From Flavobacterium hydrocarbonoxydans (GTDB lineage: Bacteria > Bacteroidota > Bacteroidia > Flavobacteriales > Flavobacteriaceae): DNA of 48,747 nt. The stretch is from positions 1 to 48,747 of the forward strand of contig NZ_WSTB01000019.1 in NCBI RefSeq assembly GCF_009789235.1, given 5' to 3'. The notes under the pieces were generated by a model that saw nothing but the letters and a program-made list of their open reading frames with translations, searched no databases and was not told the DNA's origin. The translations under genes were made by a program, and so were the position numbers. This document shows, piece by piece, positions 17,313 through 24,835 of this stretch (within the stretch, counting starts at the first letter, position 1; each line of letters starts with the position of its first letter).

Positions 17313-17978
17313 ATGAAGATGGCAACTAAAAAAAAGATTCTTACCAAAGATGATATTATTTCGATATATATGAATGAGGTTCTGGAGAAAGGACATAAGC
17401 CAAAATCAGTGTTTCATTTTGCTAAAGAAAAAGATTTTTCTGAGGCAGAATTTTATGCTTTTTTTGGAACGCTTGAAGGTTTAGAAAAAGAAATTTTCAA
17501 ATTATTCCTGGTTAATACGATTGATTTATTGCACAAAAACAGTGATTATCAAGAGTACGACATGAAAAATAAAATGTTAAGCTTTTATTTCACTTTCTTT
17601 GAAATACTGACTGCTAACAGAAGTTATGTGTTGCAGGCCTTGAAAAACGATGCAAACCCCATCAGAAACCTAACGCAGCTTACCTCTCTGAGAGATGGTT
17701 TTAGAGAATATGTTGCCGAAATCCTAACAGATGATTATCGATTAGAGCAAGAACGATTCCAGAAGTTTCAGGAAAAAGCTATTCAGGAATCGGCTTGGCT
17801 GCAACTGATGCTGACACTTAAATTCTGGGTTGACGATTCATCGCCAGCGTTTGAGAAAACAGATATTTTTATCGAAAAATCAGTTAATGCTTCGTTCGAA
17901 TTAATGAATGTCGCGCCAATGAATCATCTTATAGATTTTGGAAAATTTCTTTTTAAAGAAAAAATACACAGCAGATAA
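17313..17978 (+). CDS. TetR family-like transcriptional regulator
   Basis: The protein has 221 residues. The N-terminal ~60 residues (ILTKDDIISIYMNEVLEKGH ... FAKEKDFSEAEFYAFFGTLEGLEKEIFKLF) follow the TetR three-helix layout, in which helix 3 normally reads FYxxF. The rest is all-helical like a TetR ligand domain. The HTH is rather degenerate, so DNA binding needs proof. Its stop codon shares one base with the ATG of the ABC1 kinase gene (17978), so the pair is translationally coupled and likely acts together. A start at 17319 is also possible. Confidence 0.7.
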   Translation: MKMATKKKILTKDDIISIYMNEVLEKGHKPKSVFHFAKEKDFSEAEFYAFFGTLEGLEKEIFKLFLVNTIDLLHKNSDYQEYDMKNKMLSFYFTFFEILTANRSYVLQALKNDANPIRNLTQLTSLRDGFREYVAEILTDDYRLEQERFQKFQEKAIQESAWLQLMLTLKFWVDDSSPAFEKTDIFIEKSVNASFELMNVAPMNHLIDFGKFLFKEKIHSR

Positions 17979-19282
17979 TGAAAACAATCGATTATATACC
18001 CACCTCAAAGATTGAAAGAGCTTCAAAATTAGTGCAAACCGGAGCCAAAGTTGGCGTAAACTATGTAAAGCATTATGCCGAAAAAATAGTGAACCCCGAT
18101 CTAACCCGTGACAAACTTAATGAAAACAATGCAGAAGATATTTACGACGGACTAAAAAGCATGAAAGGAAGCGCGCTCAAAGTAGCGCAAATGCTGAGTA
18201 TGGACAAGAATTTTTTGCCACAGGCTTACGTAGAGAAATTCTCTTTGTCGCAATTTTCTGTTCCGCCGTTGTCTGCACCTTTGGTTTTGAAAACCTTCAA
18301 AACAAATTTTGGCAAAACACCTTACGAAATTTTTGATGAATTCAATGCTAATTCTGTTAATGCAGCCAGTATTGGTCAGGTACATTTGTCTATCAAAAAT
18401 GGTAAAAAGTTAGCCGTAAAAATTCAGTATCCTGGTGTTGCGAACAGCATTTCTTCCGATTTGGCTTTAGTGAAACCTATTGCCATCAGAATGTTTAATC
18501 TGCAAGGAAAAGATTCGGACAAATATTTTAAAGAAGTCGAAGATAAGCTTATCGAAGAGACCAATTATTTGCTCGAATTAAAGCAAAGTCAGGAAGTTGT
18601 AGCAGCTTGCAGCAAAATCGAAAACATAATTTTCCCTAATTATTATCCTGAATTTTCTTCAGAGAAAATCATCACGATGGATTGGATGACCGGAATTCAT
18701 CTTTCGGAATTTACAGCAAAAAACACAGATAAAGAAGTAGGTGATAAATTGGGGCAAGCACTTTGGGATTTTTATATGTACCAAATTCACGTTTTACGAA
18801 AAGTACACGCCGATCCGCATCCAGGAAATTTTTTGGTAGATGAGTCAAACCAATTGATAGCACTCGATTTTGGCTGTATGAAACAAATTCCAGAAGAATT
18901 CTATGTACCTTATTTCGAGTTAATCAACAAGAATGTCATTACCGACGAAAAACTGTTTAACCAAAAATTATTCGAATTAGAGATTCTTCGTCCGGATGAT
19001 TCAGCTTCAGAAGTTGAATATTTTACCGAAATGTTTCATGATTTACTATCACTTTTCACAAAACCTTTCCAGGAAGAAACTTTCGATTTTGCCGATGAAA
19101 CTTTCTTCGAAAACATCGCCAAATTAGGAGAACGTTTTTCAAATGATACCAATCTAAAAAAGATGAACGGAAATCGTGGTTCCAAACATTTTATTTACAT
19201 GAACAGAACCTTCTTCGGCTTGTATAATTTGATGTTTGATTTGAAGGCAAAAATTGTAGTAGAGAATTTTAAGAAATATTAG
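17978..19282 (+). CDS. ABC1/AarF/UbiB family atypical kinase
   Basis: The protein has 434 residues with the complete family motif set: GSALKVAQMLSMD (KxGQ-type motif, here KVAQ), NAASIGQVHLS (Ala-rich loop), LAVKIQYPGV (Lys), EETNYLLEL, VHADPHPGNFLVD (catalytic loop) and LIALDFGCMKQIP (DFG). It lacks the C-terminal membrane helices of E. coli UbiB. Members support quinone or lipid metabolism and stress tolerance; Bacteroidota use menaquinone, so a ubiquinone role is unlikely. It is coupled to the upstream TetR-like gene. Confidence 0.93.
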   Translation: MKTIDYIPTSKIERASKLVQTGAKVGVNYVKHYAEKIVNPDLTRDKLNENNAEDIYDGLKSMKGSALKVAQMLSMDKNFLPQAYVEKFSLSQFSVPPLSAPLVLKTFKTNFGKTPYEIFDEFNANSVNAASIGQVHLSIKNGKKLAVKIQYPGVANSISSDLALVKPIAIRMFNLQGKDSDKYFKEVEDKLIEETNYLLELKQSQEVVAACSKIENIIFPNYYPEFSSEKIITMDWMTGIHLSEFTAKNTDKEVGDKLGQALWDFYMYQIHVLRKVHADPHPGNFLVDESNQLIALDFGCMKQIPEEFYVPYFELINKNVITDEKLFNQKLFELEILRPDDSASEVEYFTEMFHDLLSLFTKPFQEETFDFADETFFENIAKLGERFSNDTNLKKMNGNRGSKHFIYMNRTFFGLYNLMFDLKAKIVVENFKKY

Positions 19283-19302
19283 TTTGGGAAATTCCAATAT
19301 AA

Positions 19303-19351
19303 AAATTCCAAATTCCAATTGGTGTTTGATTATAATTGGAGTTTGGAATTT
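19303..19351. repeat. Palindromic extragenic repeat (AATTCCAAATTCC type)
   Basis: AAATTCCAAATTCCAATT and AATTGGAGTTTGGAATTT form an 18-bp stem with one mismatch and a 13-base loop. Further AATTCC / GGAATT copies flank it. It lies between the ABC1 kinase stop and the TIGR03643 gene and could act as a processing or attenuation hairpin. Confidence 0.75.
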
Positions 19352-19388
19352 ATAAAATTTGGAATTTATTTATAGAAACAGAACAGCG

Positions 19389-19655
19389 ATGACTGACTTA
19401 GACAAAGACAGAATCATAGAAATGGCCTGGGAAGACCGAACTACTTTTGAAGCTATCTTTTTGCAATTTGGATTAAAAGAGCAACAAGTTATTGATTTGA
19501 TGCGAATCGAATTGAAAAGCACAAGTTTTAAAATCTGGAGAGAACGTGTTCAGGGCCGAAAAACCAAACACGAAAAGCGAAGAGATTTTAAAGAAGGAAG
19601 ATTTAAATGTTCCCGACAAAGGCAAATTAGTAACAATAAAATTTCGAAGAGATGA
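19389..19655 (+). CDS. TIGR03643 family protein
   Basis: I start at the ATG at 19389 (MTDLDKDRIIEMAWEDRTTF); the frame is open 30 bp earlier only through a TTG. The ~88-residue protein carries the full family core: RIIEMAWEDRTTFEAIFLQFG, EQQVIDLMRIELKSTSFKIW and RERVQGRKTKHEKRR. It is small, basic and helix-turn-helix-like. Members usually sit next to photolyase/cryptochrome genes in light- or singlet-oxygen-responsive clusters, and the photolyase gene is 2.4 kb away here. The biochemical role is unknown. Its stop overlaps the next start (ATGA, 19652-19655). Confidence 0.88.
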   Translation: MTDLDKDRIIEMAWEDRTTFEAIFLQFGLKEQQVIDLMRIELKSTSFKIWRERVQGRKTKHEKRRDFKEGRFKCSRQRQISNNKISKR

Positions 19656-20335
19656 GAAATATTCTAATAGTTGGAGGAAGTAAAGGAATTGGTAGCGCCA
19701 TTTTGTTGCAGCAATTAGAGTCGAATAAAATTTTTAATATCAGCAGAAACCCACCCGATTTGACCCATCCAAATCTTATTCATTTTGGTTTGGATGTTTT
19801 ACAGGATCAGCTTCCTGAAATCGAAAATATAGATACTCTGATTTATTGTCCGGGCTCCATAAATCTAAAACCAATTAGTAGTTTAAGTATTGATGATTTT
19901 AGAAACGATTTCGAGATTAATGTCATTGGAGCCGTAAAAGTCATACAAAAATATTTGCCTGTGCTTAAAAAAGGAGACGATCCCTCTATTTTGTTATTTA
20001 GTACTGTGGCGGCCAAACTCGGAATGCCTTTTCATGCCAGTATTGCAACCGCTAAAGCTGGAGTCGAAGGTTTGGTAAAATCGCTCGGAGCTGAGCTGGC
20101 GTCAGTAATACGTGTAAATGCGATTGCACCCACAATTACCGACACATCGCTGTCGGCTTCTATTTTGCGCAACGATCGTATGAAAGAAAACATGATCGAA
20201 CGCCATCCTATGAAAAGTTATTTAAAACCTGAAGAGGTTGCCAATATGGCCGCTTTTTTAATTTCTGATAAAGCCAATGCTATTTCAGGACAGATTTTCG
20301 AATTAGATTATGGACTCGTAACATTTAAAATGTAA
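19652..20335 (+). CDS. SDR family protein lacking the catalytic tyrosine
   Basis: The protein has 227 residues. The nucleotide-binding start is IVGGSKGIGSAI (TGxxxGxG type), with an NAG-equivalent region around YCPGSI and the Ser of FSTVAAKLG (Ser117). The active-site YxxxK is instead HASIATAKAGVEG: Lys135 is kept but the Tyr position is Ile131. The C-terminal part (LKPEEVANMAAFLISDKANA ... GQIFELDYG) is typical for the superfamily. Without the Tyr, ordinary SDR dehydrogenase chemistry is doubtful; it may act as a binding protein or use another acid. It is coupled to the TIGR03643 gene by a 4-bp overlap and lies 6 bp before the next SDR gene. Confidence 0.88.
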   Translation: MRNILIVGGSKGIGSAILLQQLESNKIFNISRNPPDLTHPNLIHFGLDVLQDQLPEIENIDTLIYCPGSINLKPISSLSIDDFRNDFEINVIGAVKVIQKYLPVLKKGDDPSILLFSTVAAKLGMPFHASIATAKAGVEGLVKSLGAELASVIRVNAIAPTITDTSLSASILRNDRMKENMIERHPMKSYLKPEEVANMAAFLISDKANAISGQIFELDYGLVTFKM

Positions 20336-20341
20336 AAGGTC

Positions 20342-21760
20342 ATGAAAATTCTCTTAACCGGAGCAACAGGCTATATAGGCAAACGTCTGTTACCCATTTT
20401 GGTAGCTCAGGGACATGAAGTGGTTTGTTGTGTAAGAGATAAAAACAGATTTTACATTACTGAAGATTTGCAGCAAAAAGTAACCGTTATCGAAGTTGAC
20501 TTTTTAGATCAAGAGACGCTTTCAGCAATTCCGGAAACGATCGATGCAGCTTTCTATTTAATACATTCGATGTCGGGTCCTGAAACCAATTATGATGAAT
20601 TAGAAGGTATTTCGGCTTCTAATTTTGTTCAGCGAATCAATCAAACTCAAGCGCAGCAAATAGTCTATTTAAGCGGAATCGTAAATGACAAAACGCTGTC
20701 CAAACATTTGTCTTCCAGAAAAAATGTGGAAACTATTTTAGGCAAAGCCAATGTGCCGCTTACCACTTTAAGAGCCGGTATTATTGTAGGTTCAGGAAGT
20801 GCTTCTTTCGAAATTATTCGGGATCTGGTCAACAAACTTCCGGTAATGATTACACCCAAATGGCTCAATACTAAATGCCAGCCTATTGCAATAAACGATG
20901 TTTTAGAGTTTTTGTCAAAATCACTCTTAAATCCAGTAACTTTTAATGCGAGTTTCGATATCGGAGGGCCGGATATTTTGACATACAAAGAAATGTTGTT
21001 AGGTTTTGCTGAAGCAAAAAAACTCAAAAGATATATTTTTACGATTCCGGTTATGACACCCAAATTATCGTCGTATTGGCTCTATTTCGTAACTTCTACT
21101 TCGTATAAACTAGCAGCAGCTTTAGTGAGCAGTATGAAAGTCGAAGTCATTTGCAACGATCAGCGCATCAACCAATTGTTAGCGGTAAAACCCATGACTT
21201 ACAAAGAAGCATTGTCTCGTGCGCTTATAAAAGTCGAAGAAGATAATGTCGCTTCAAGCTGGAAAGATTCCCTCATTAGTGGTCGTTTTAGCAGTACGAT
21301 ATCAGCACATTTAAAAGTTCCTAAAAAAGATTGCTATATCGATCGCCGAAAAATGAAAATAGAAAACCGCGATTTTACTATCGAAAGAATTTGGTCAATT
21401 GGCGGCGAAACGGGCTGGTATTGTGGAGATTGGCTTTGGAGTATTCGCGGTTTTATAGATAAATTATTTGGCGGAGTAGGCTCTCGCCGCGGTAGAACTA
21501 ACAAACATACAATTCATTCTGGCGACGCATTAGATTTTTGGCGCGTATTGTATGCCAATAAAAAGGAGGGAAAACTCATTTTATATGCCGAGATGAAACT
21601 GCCTGGCGAAGCCTGGCTCGAATTCAAAATTATAAACAACACCTTATATCAGGCGGCTACTTTTAGGCCAAAAGGCATTTGGGGAAAGTTGTACTGGTAT
21701 TCCGTTTTACCTTTTCACGGCTTTATCTTCAACGGAATGCTGCATAAATTAATTAAGTAA
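20342..21760 (+). CDS. NAD(P)-binding SDR protein with C-terminal DUF2867 domain
   Basis: The protein has 472 residues. Residues 1-~290 are an atypical SDR (TGATGYIGKRLLPIL, YLIHSMSG, YLSGIVND), like YbjT-type NAD(P)-binding proteins. Residues ~320-472 match DUF2867: ERIWSIGGETGWYCGDWLW, SGDALDFWRVLYANK, LPGEAWLEFKI and FRPKGIWGKLYWYSVLPFH. The substrate is unknown. It is the third gene of the TIGR03643-SDR-SDR unit (6-bp gap), which I read as part of a light/oxidative stress island with the photolyase. Confidence 0.92.
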   Translation: MKILLTGATGYIGKRLLPILVAQGHEVVCCVRDKNRFYITEDLQQKVTVIEVDFLDQETLSAIPETIDAAFYLIHSMSGPETNYDELEGISASNFVQRINQTQAQQIVYLSGIVNDKTLSKHLSSRKNVETILGKANVPLTTLRAGIIVGSGSASFEIIRDLVNKLPVMITPKWLNTKCQPIAINDVLEFLSKSLLNPVTFNASFDIGGPDILTYKEMLLGFAEAKKLKRYIFTIPVMTPKLSSYWLYFVTSTSYKLAAALVSSMKVEVICNDQRINQLLAVKPMTYKEALSRALIKVEEDNVASSWKDSLISGRFSSTISAHLKVPKKDCYIDRRKMKIENRDFTIERIWSIGGETGWYCGDWLWSIRGFIDKLFGGVGSRRGRTNKHTIHSGDALDFWRVLYANKKEGKLILYAEMKLPGEAWLEFKIINNTLYQAATFRPKGIWGKLYWYSVLPFHGFIFNGMLHKLIK

Positions 21761-21765
21761 TTTAA

Positions 21766-21851
21766 GGAGCTATTTCCCGCTATCCGTTACAATCTTTTGT
21801 GGCGAACCCCGCCACAAAAGGATTTTCACTTCTATCGGGGCTAGGGGTTCC
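21766..21851. repeat. Extragenic palindromic element with TTTTGTGGCG hairpin
   Basis: It starts GGAGCTATTTCCCGCTATCC and ends near ATCGGGGCTAGGGGTTCC. Its core is a perfect hairpin: CTTTTGTGGCG (21794-21804), a 5-base loop, CGCCACAAAAG (21810-21820). The reverse complement resembles the element at 24253-24360. It lies between the convergent DUF2867-SDR and photolyase genes and may end transcription. Confidence 0.7.
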
Positions 21852-21955
21852 GTTTTCATAAGAAGCGATTTTTCTAAATTAATTTCATCTGCCGTAAGAA
21901 GAAATTAGACCAAAAGCGGCTTATTGTAAAATTAAGCTTTAGCAATGTTTAGTAC

Positions 21956-21978
21956 TTATCCCGAGGCACGAGGGATAA
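21956..21978. repeat. Short inverted repeat TTATCCC...GGGATAA
   Basis: TTATCCC and GGGATAA flank GAGGCACGA. A small extragenic palindrome 32 bp past the stop of the photolyase gene. The rest of the 21761-22009 gap holds nothing else that I recognise. Confidence 0.5.
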
Positions 21979-22009
21979 TAAAATTATTAAAATCTAAAAT
22001 CTAAAAAAA

Positions 22010-23305
22010 CTATTTCAAAATCCCCGCCTTATAAGTCGCAATTGCACGATCTCTGGCAAAAGCATGATCGACCATAGGTTCGTTATAACCTAAATCAAAC
22101 TCAGGAATCCATTTGCGGATGTAAATGCCTTTTTCGTCAAATTTCTTTTGTTGAATTTCGGGATTAAAAACTCTAAAATAAGGCGCTGCATCGCAACCCG
22201 TTCCTGCTGCCCATTGCCAGTTGCCTACGTTAGAAGCCAATTCGAAATCCAGTAATTTCTCGGCAAAATAAGCTTCGCCCCATTGCCAGTTGATCAATAA
22301 ATGTTTGCATAAAAAACTCGCCACCACCATGCGAACACGATTGTGCATATATCCCGTTTCATTCAGTTGACGCATTCCGGCATCGACCATTGGGTAGCCT
22401 GTCGTTCCCGAACACCAACGCTTAAAATCTTCTTCGTTATTGCGCCATTGTATCCCATCATAAGCCGACTTAAAATTATGATTGACACAATTTGGAAAGC
22501 TAAACAGAATCTGAATAAAAAATTCTCTCCAAATTAATTCACTCAAGAAGGTTTGATTTTTACGATTCGCCCAATTGACTAATTTTCGGATACTCACGGT
22601 TCCAAAACGTAAATGTGGCGATAAATACGAAGTACTGTCAAGAGCCGGAAAATCGCGTGTTTCTTTGTAATTCGCAATTTGGGTTAAATTGTGTGGCTGT
22701 ACTTTTATATTGCTTCTTTCGAAACCTATTTGTACTAATTCCGGAAATTCAAATGGGATTTTACTAAAATTAGAAAACAAAGGTTTGGTGTCGTATTCAG
22801 GAGCCGAACCAGAAAGATGGTATTTTTCCAGCCATTTGTTTTTATAAGGTGTATAAACGGTATAAGGAAGTCCATCAGCTTTGGTGATTTCCTTTTCTTC
22901 GAAAATAACGTGGTCTTTAAATGAAAAGGCTTCAATGTTGTTTACTTTTAATAAAGTACTAATAACTACATCACGTTTGATAGCATAAGGCTCGTAATCT
23001 TTGTTGAAGAAAACTTGCTGAATATCAAATTCTTCAAGAAGTGATTGCCAGACTGCTGTAGTTTTTCCTTTTTTGATTAAAAGTGATGATTGATTTTCTG
23101 ATAGTTGAAAGTTTATTTTTTCGAGCGAATCATAGATAAAACTTACTCTTGCGTCATCTTGTGGAAGATTGTCTAGAATATCTTCGTCAAAAATAAACAA
23201 AGGAATCACAGGATTTTCAGACTGTAAAGCTTGGAATAACCCAACGTTGTCTTCTAATCGTAAATCACGTCTGAACCAGAAAAAAGCAACTTTTTGTTTT
23301 GTCAT
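22010..23305 (-). CDS. phrB: Deoxyribodipyrimidine photolyase (cryptochrome/photolyase family, class I)
   Basis: The protein has 431 residues. The N-terminal alpha/beta antenna domain begins VAFFWFRRDLRLEDNVGLF. The FAD domain shows LSPHLRFGTVSIRKL, FLSELIWREFFIQIL, GYPMVDAGMRQLNETGYMHN, RVRMVVASFLCKHLLINW, GEAYFAEKLLDFELASNVGN and WQWAAGTGCDAAPYFRVFNP; these regions carry the FAD and lesion contacts and Trp electron-transfer residues. It repairs UV-induced cyclobutane dimers using light. The length is slightly short for the family but complete. It stands alone between repeat-rich gaps, near the carotenoid genes. Confidence 0.95.
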   Translation of the reverse strand: MTKQKVAFFWFRRDLRLEDNVGLFQALQSENPVIPLFIFDEDILDNLPQDDARVSFIYDSLEKINFQLSENQSSLLIKKGKTTAVWQSLLEEFDIQQVFFNKDYEPYAIKRDVVISTLLKVNNIEAFSFKDHVIFEEKEITKADGLPYTVYTPYKNKWLEKYHLSGSAPEYDTKPLFSNFSKIPFEFPELVQIGFERSNIKVQPHNLTQIANYKETRDFPALDSTSYLSPHLRFGTVSIRKLVNWANRKNQTFLSELIWREFFIQILFSFPNCVNHNFKSAYDGIQWRNNEEDFKRWCSGTTGYPMVDAGMRQLNETGYMHNRVRMVVASFLCKHLLINWQWGEAYFAEKLLDFELASNVGNWQWAAGTGCDAAPYFRVFNPEIQQKKFDEKGIYIRKWIPEFDLGYNEPMVDHAFARDRAIATYKAGILK

Positions 23306-23336
23306 TGTATGAAAGTCTGTTATGTAGATTTTTTAG

Positions 23337-23395
23337 CCACAGATTATAAGATTTATAAAGGATTTTTAATCTGTGTTGATCCTTTTAATCTGTGG
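23337..23395. repeat. Palindromic repeat CCACAGATTA...TAATCTGTGG
   Basis: CCACAGATTA (23337-23346) and TAATCTGTGG (23386-23395) form a 10-bp perfect stem, with a further AATCTGTG copy inside the loop. It lies upstream of the photolyase gene, in a 438-bp gap (23306-23743) that holds only palindromic elements. Confidence 0.7.
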
Positions 23396-23431
23396 ATAAA
23401 TATTCTTTATTACCTTGTATTTATGCTCAAT

Positions 23432-23531
23432 TTTGTCATTCCGTAGGAATCTCTAAATTCAGTGATTCACATTTGCTGGGATTTACTTCGTAGAACCACT
23501 TCGTTAGGTTTCCTCCGGAATGACAAGTTTG
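23432..23531. repeat. TTTGTCATTCCGTAGGAATCTC palindromic element, copy 1
   Basis: The left end TTTGTCATTCCG(TAGG)AAT and right end TTCCTCCGGAATGACAAG are inverted relative to each other. This copy has an extra ~28-bp interior (ATTTACTTCGTAGAACCACT..) relative to copy 2. Confidence 0.8.
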
Positions 23532-23565
23532 CGCAGTTTTTTTTTGCTATTTTTTAAACACCTAG

Positions 23566-23637
23566 TTTGTCATTCCGTAGGAATCTCTAAATTCAGTGAT
23601 TCACATTTGCTGGGTTTCCTCCGGAATGACAAGTTTG
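23566..23637. repeat. TTTGTCATTCCGTAGGAATCTC palindromic element, copy 2
   Basis: It has the same ends as copy 1 and shares its interior AAATTCAGTGATTCACATTT, but is shorter (72 bp). It looks like a deletion derivative, or the form from which copy 1 grew. Confidence 0.8.
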
Positions 23638-23670
23638 TGTATTTTTTTTGCTCTTTTTTAAACACTTAAG

Positions 23671-23740
23671 TTTGTCATTCCGTAGGAATCTCTAGTTACC
23701 GAATTTACTACGCTGAGATTCCTCCGGAATGACAAGTTTG
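23671..23740. repeat. TTTGTCATTCCGTAGGAATCTC palindromic element, copy 3
   Basis: It has the same ends (TTTGTCATTCCG / CGGAATGACAAG) with a different interior (AGTTACCGAATTTACTACGC) and the complete right arm GAGATTCCTCCGGAATGACA. It ends 3 bp past the SRPBCC stop codon, so its stem may close that transcript. Confidence 0.8.
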
Positions 23741-23743
23741 GTA

Positions 23744-24205
23744 TTATTTTTTATTAAACAATTCCTCAATTTTATTACGACGATAGTCAAAAATGGTTTT
23801 CAGTTTGTTTTTTACTACTAAAGTGTTCATAATGCGTCCGAGATAACCTAAGGGAAGTGCATAATGTACAATATCGGTCATTTTGGTTCCGTTTTCTGTT
23901 GCTTCAAAAAAGTGTTTGTGATGCCAAAGTGCATACGGTCCAAAGCGTTGTTCGTCTATAAAATAGTCGTTTTCTTTTGAGACTGTAATAATAGTAACCC
24001 AATTGATTTTGATTCCTAAAAGTGGTTTTAGTGTGTAGGTAATAATTTGTCCCGGATACATTCGTTTGTCGTCGAAATCCTGAATTTCGAAACTCATATT
24101 GTCAAGCGTTATGGTTTGAAGGTTTTTGGGGCTTGAAAAAAAATCCCAACATTCTTCAAGGCTGGCATTTACATGTTGTACCGTTTCTATTTTGTATAAT
24201 TTCAT
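23744..24205 (-). CDS. SRPBCC (START/Bet v1-like) family protein
   Basis: The protein has 153 residues. It starts KIETVQHVNASLEECWDFFS, the usual first strand and helix of the SRPBCC fold, followed by SPKNLQTITLDNMSFEI, GQIITYTLKPLLGI, YFIDEQRFGPYALWHHKHFF and TDIVHYALPLG. This is a hydrophobic-ligand-binding fold. Members of this subgroup are frequent next to carotenoid and photolyase genes and could bind a lipid or pigment; this is inference. It is on the same strand as crtZ but separated from it by a terminator-containing palindromic element. Confidence 0.88.
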   Translation of the reverse strand: MKLYKIETVQHVNASLEECWDFFSSPKNLQTITLDNMSFEIQDFDDKRMYPGQIITYTLKPLLGIKINWVTIITVSKENDYFIDEQRFGPYALWHHKHFFEATENGTKMTDIVHYALPLGYLGRIMNTLVVKNKLKTIFDYRRNKIEELFNKK

Positions 24206-24252
24206 TGTTTCTGAAAGTTATTTTATAATCGATCGTTGTTATGAAAACGGGT

Positions 24253-24360
24253 CTGCGTTAGGGGTTGAAGTGGAGCTCTTTTTGTGGCTGGCTCTTTTTG
24301 CCAGACATAAAAAAGCGGGAACGGAAAACCCGACCCCGCTTTTTCTGCGGGGTAACGCCC
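24253..24360. repeat. Composite palindromic element containing a terminator
   Basis: Ends GCGTTAGGGG and GGGGTAACGC are imperfectly inverted. Inside are a CTGGC..GCCAG hairpin and the AAAAAAGCGGG / CCCGCTTTTT stem. AAGTG..TC..TTTTGTGGC is shared with the reverse complement of 21766-21851, so the two look like one family in opposite orientation. Confidence 0.65.
24309..24344 (-). terminator. Rho-independent terminator after crtZ
   Basis: On the minus strand AAAAAGCGGG ... CCCGCTTTTTT forms a 10-bp stem ending in a T-run, 25 bp past the crtZ stop. The stem can also work for + strand transcripts. Confidence 0.7.
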
Positions 24361-24368
24361 AAATGATT

Positions 24369-24809
24369 TTACATTTTATAATATTTGAAAGGCACGAATA
24401 ACATTCCGAAACATTCTCCGTGTTCTTTGCCGAGATGTTTATGGTGAATTTTATGTGCTTTTCTAAGTCCGATCAGGTATTTATTTTTGGTGTTTTTGAA
24501 CCATTTGAAACGCTGGTGTATGAGAACATCGTGAATTAAAAAATAGCAGATGCCATAAAAGGTGATGCCGCAGGCCACAAAAAACAAATAATTAAGTCCG
24601 CCTTCGACACCAAAATAAAAAAGGATGATACTTGGAATGGCAAAAATGACAAAGAATATATCGTTGCGCTCAAAGGTATTCTCGTATTTTGGCTGGTGAT
24701 GATCGGCGTGAAAATACCACATGAGCCCGTGCATAATGTACTTGTGGGTGAGCCAGGTGACACATTCCATGAAGAGAAAAACGCTTAAAAAGATTAAAAA
24801 GGAAATCAT
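24369..24809 (-). CDS. crtZ: Beta-carotene 3-hydroxylase CrtZ
   Basis: The protein has 146 residues, a membrane di-iron hydroxylase of the fatty acid hydroxylase superfamily. It has the full set of histidine boxes: HKYIMH, HADHH, HDVLIHQR and HKIHHKH, with membrane helices between. It adds 3-hydroxyl groups to beta-ionone rings, giving zeaxanthin from beta-carotene. It is the third gene of crtI-crtB-crtZ (26 bp after crtB) and is followed by a terminator. The lycopene cyclase needed to make its substrate is not in this window. Confidence 0.94.
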   Translation of the reverse strand: MISFLIFLSVFLFMECVTWLTHKYIMHGLMWYFHADHHQPKYENTFERNDIFFVIFAIPSIILFYFGVEGGLNYLFFVACGITFYGICYFLIHDVLIHQRFKWFKNTKNKYLIGLRKAHKIHHKHLGKEHGECFGMLFVPFKYYKM

Positions 24810-24835
24810 TTTTTATTTTGTTTAGATTGAAATTC

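Noticed and set aside
24126..24401. Plus-strand frame of 91 codons across the SRPBCC-crtZ gap
   Set aside because: It overlaps the end of two well-supported genes on the other strand and runs through a palindromic element.
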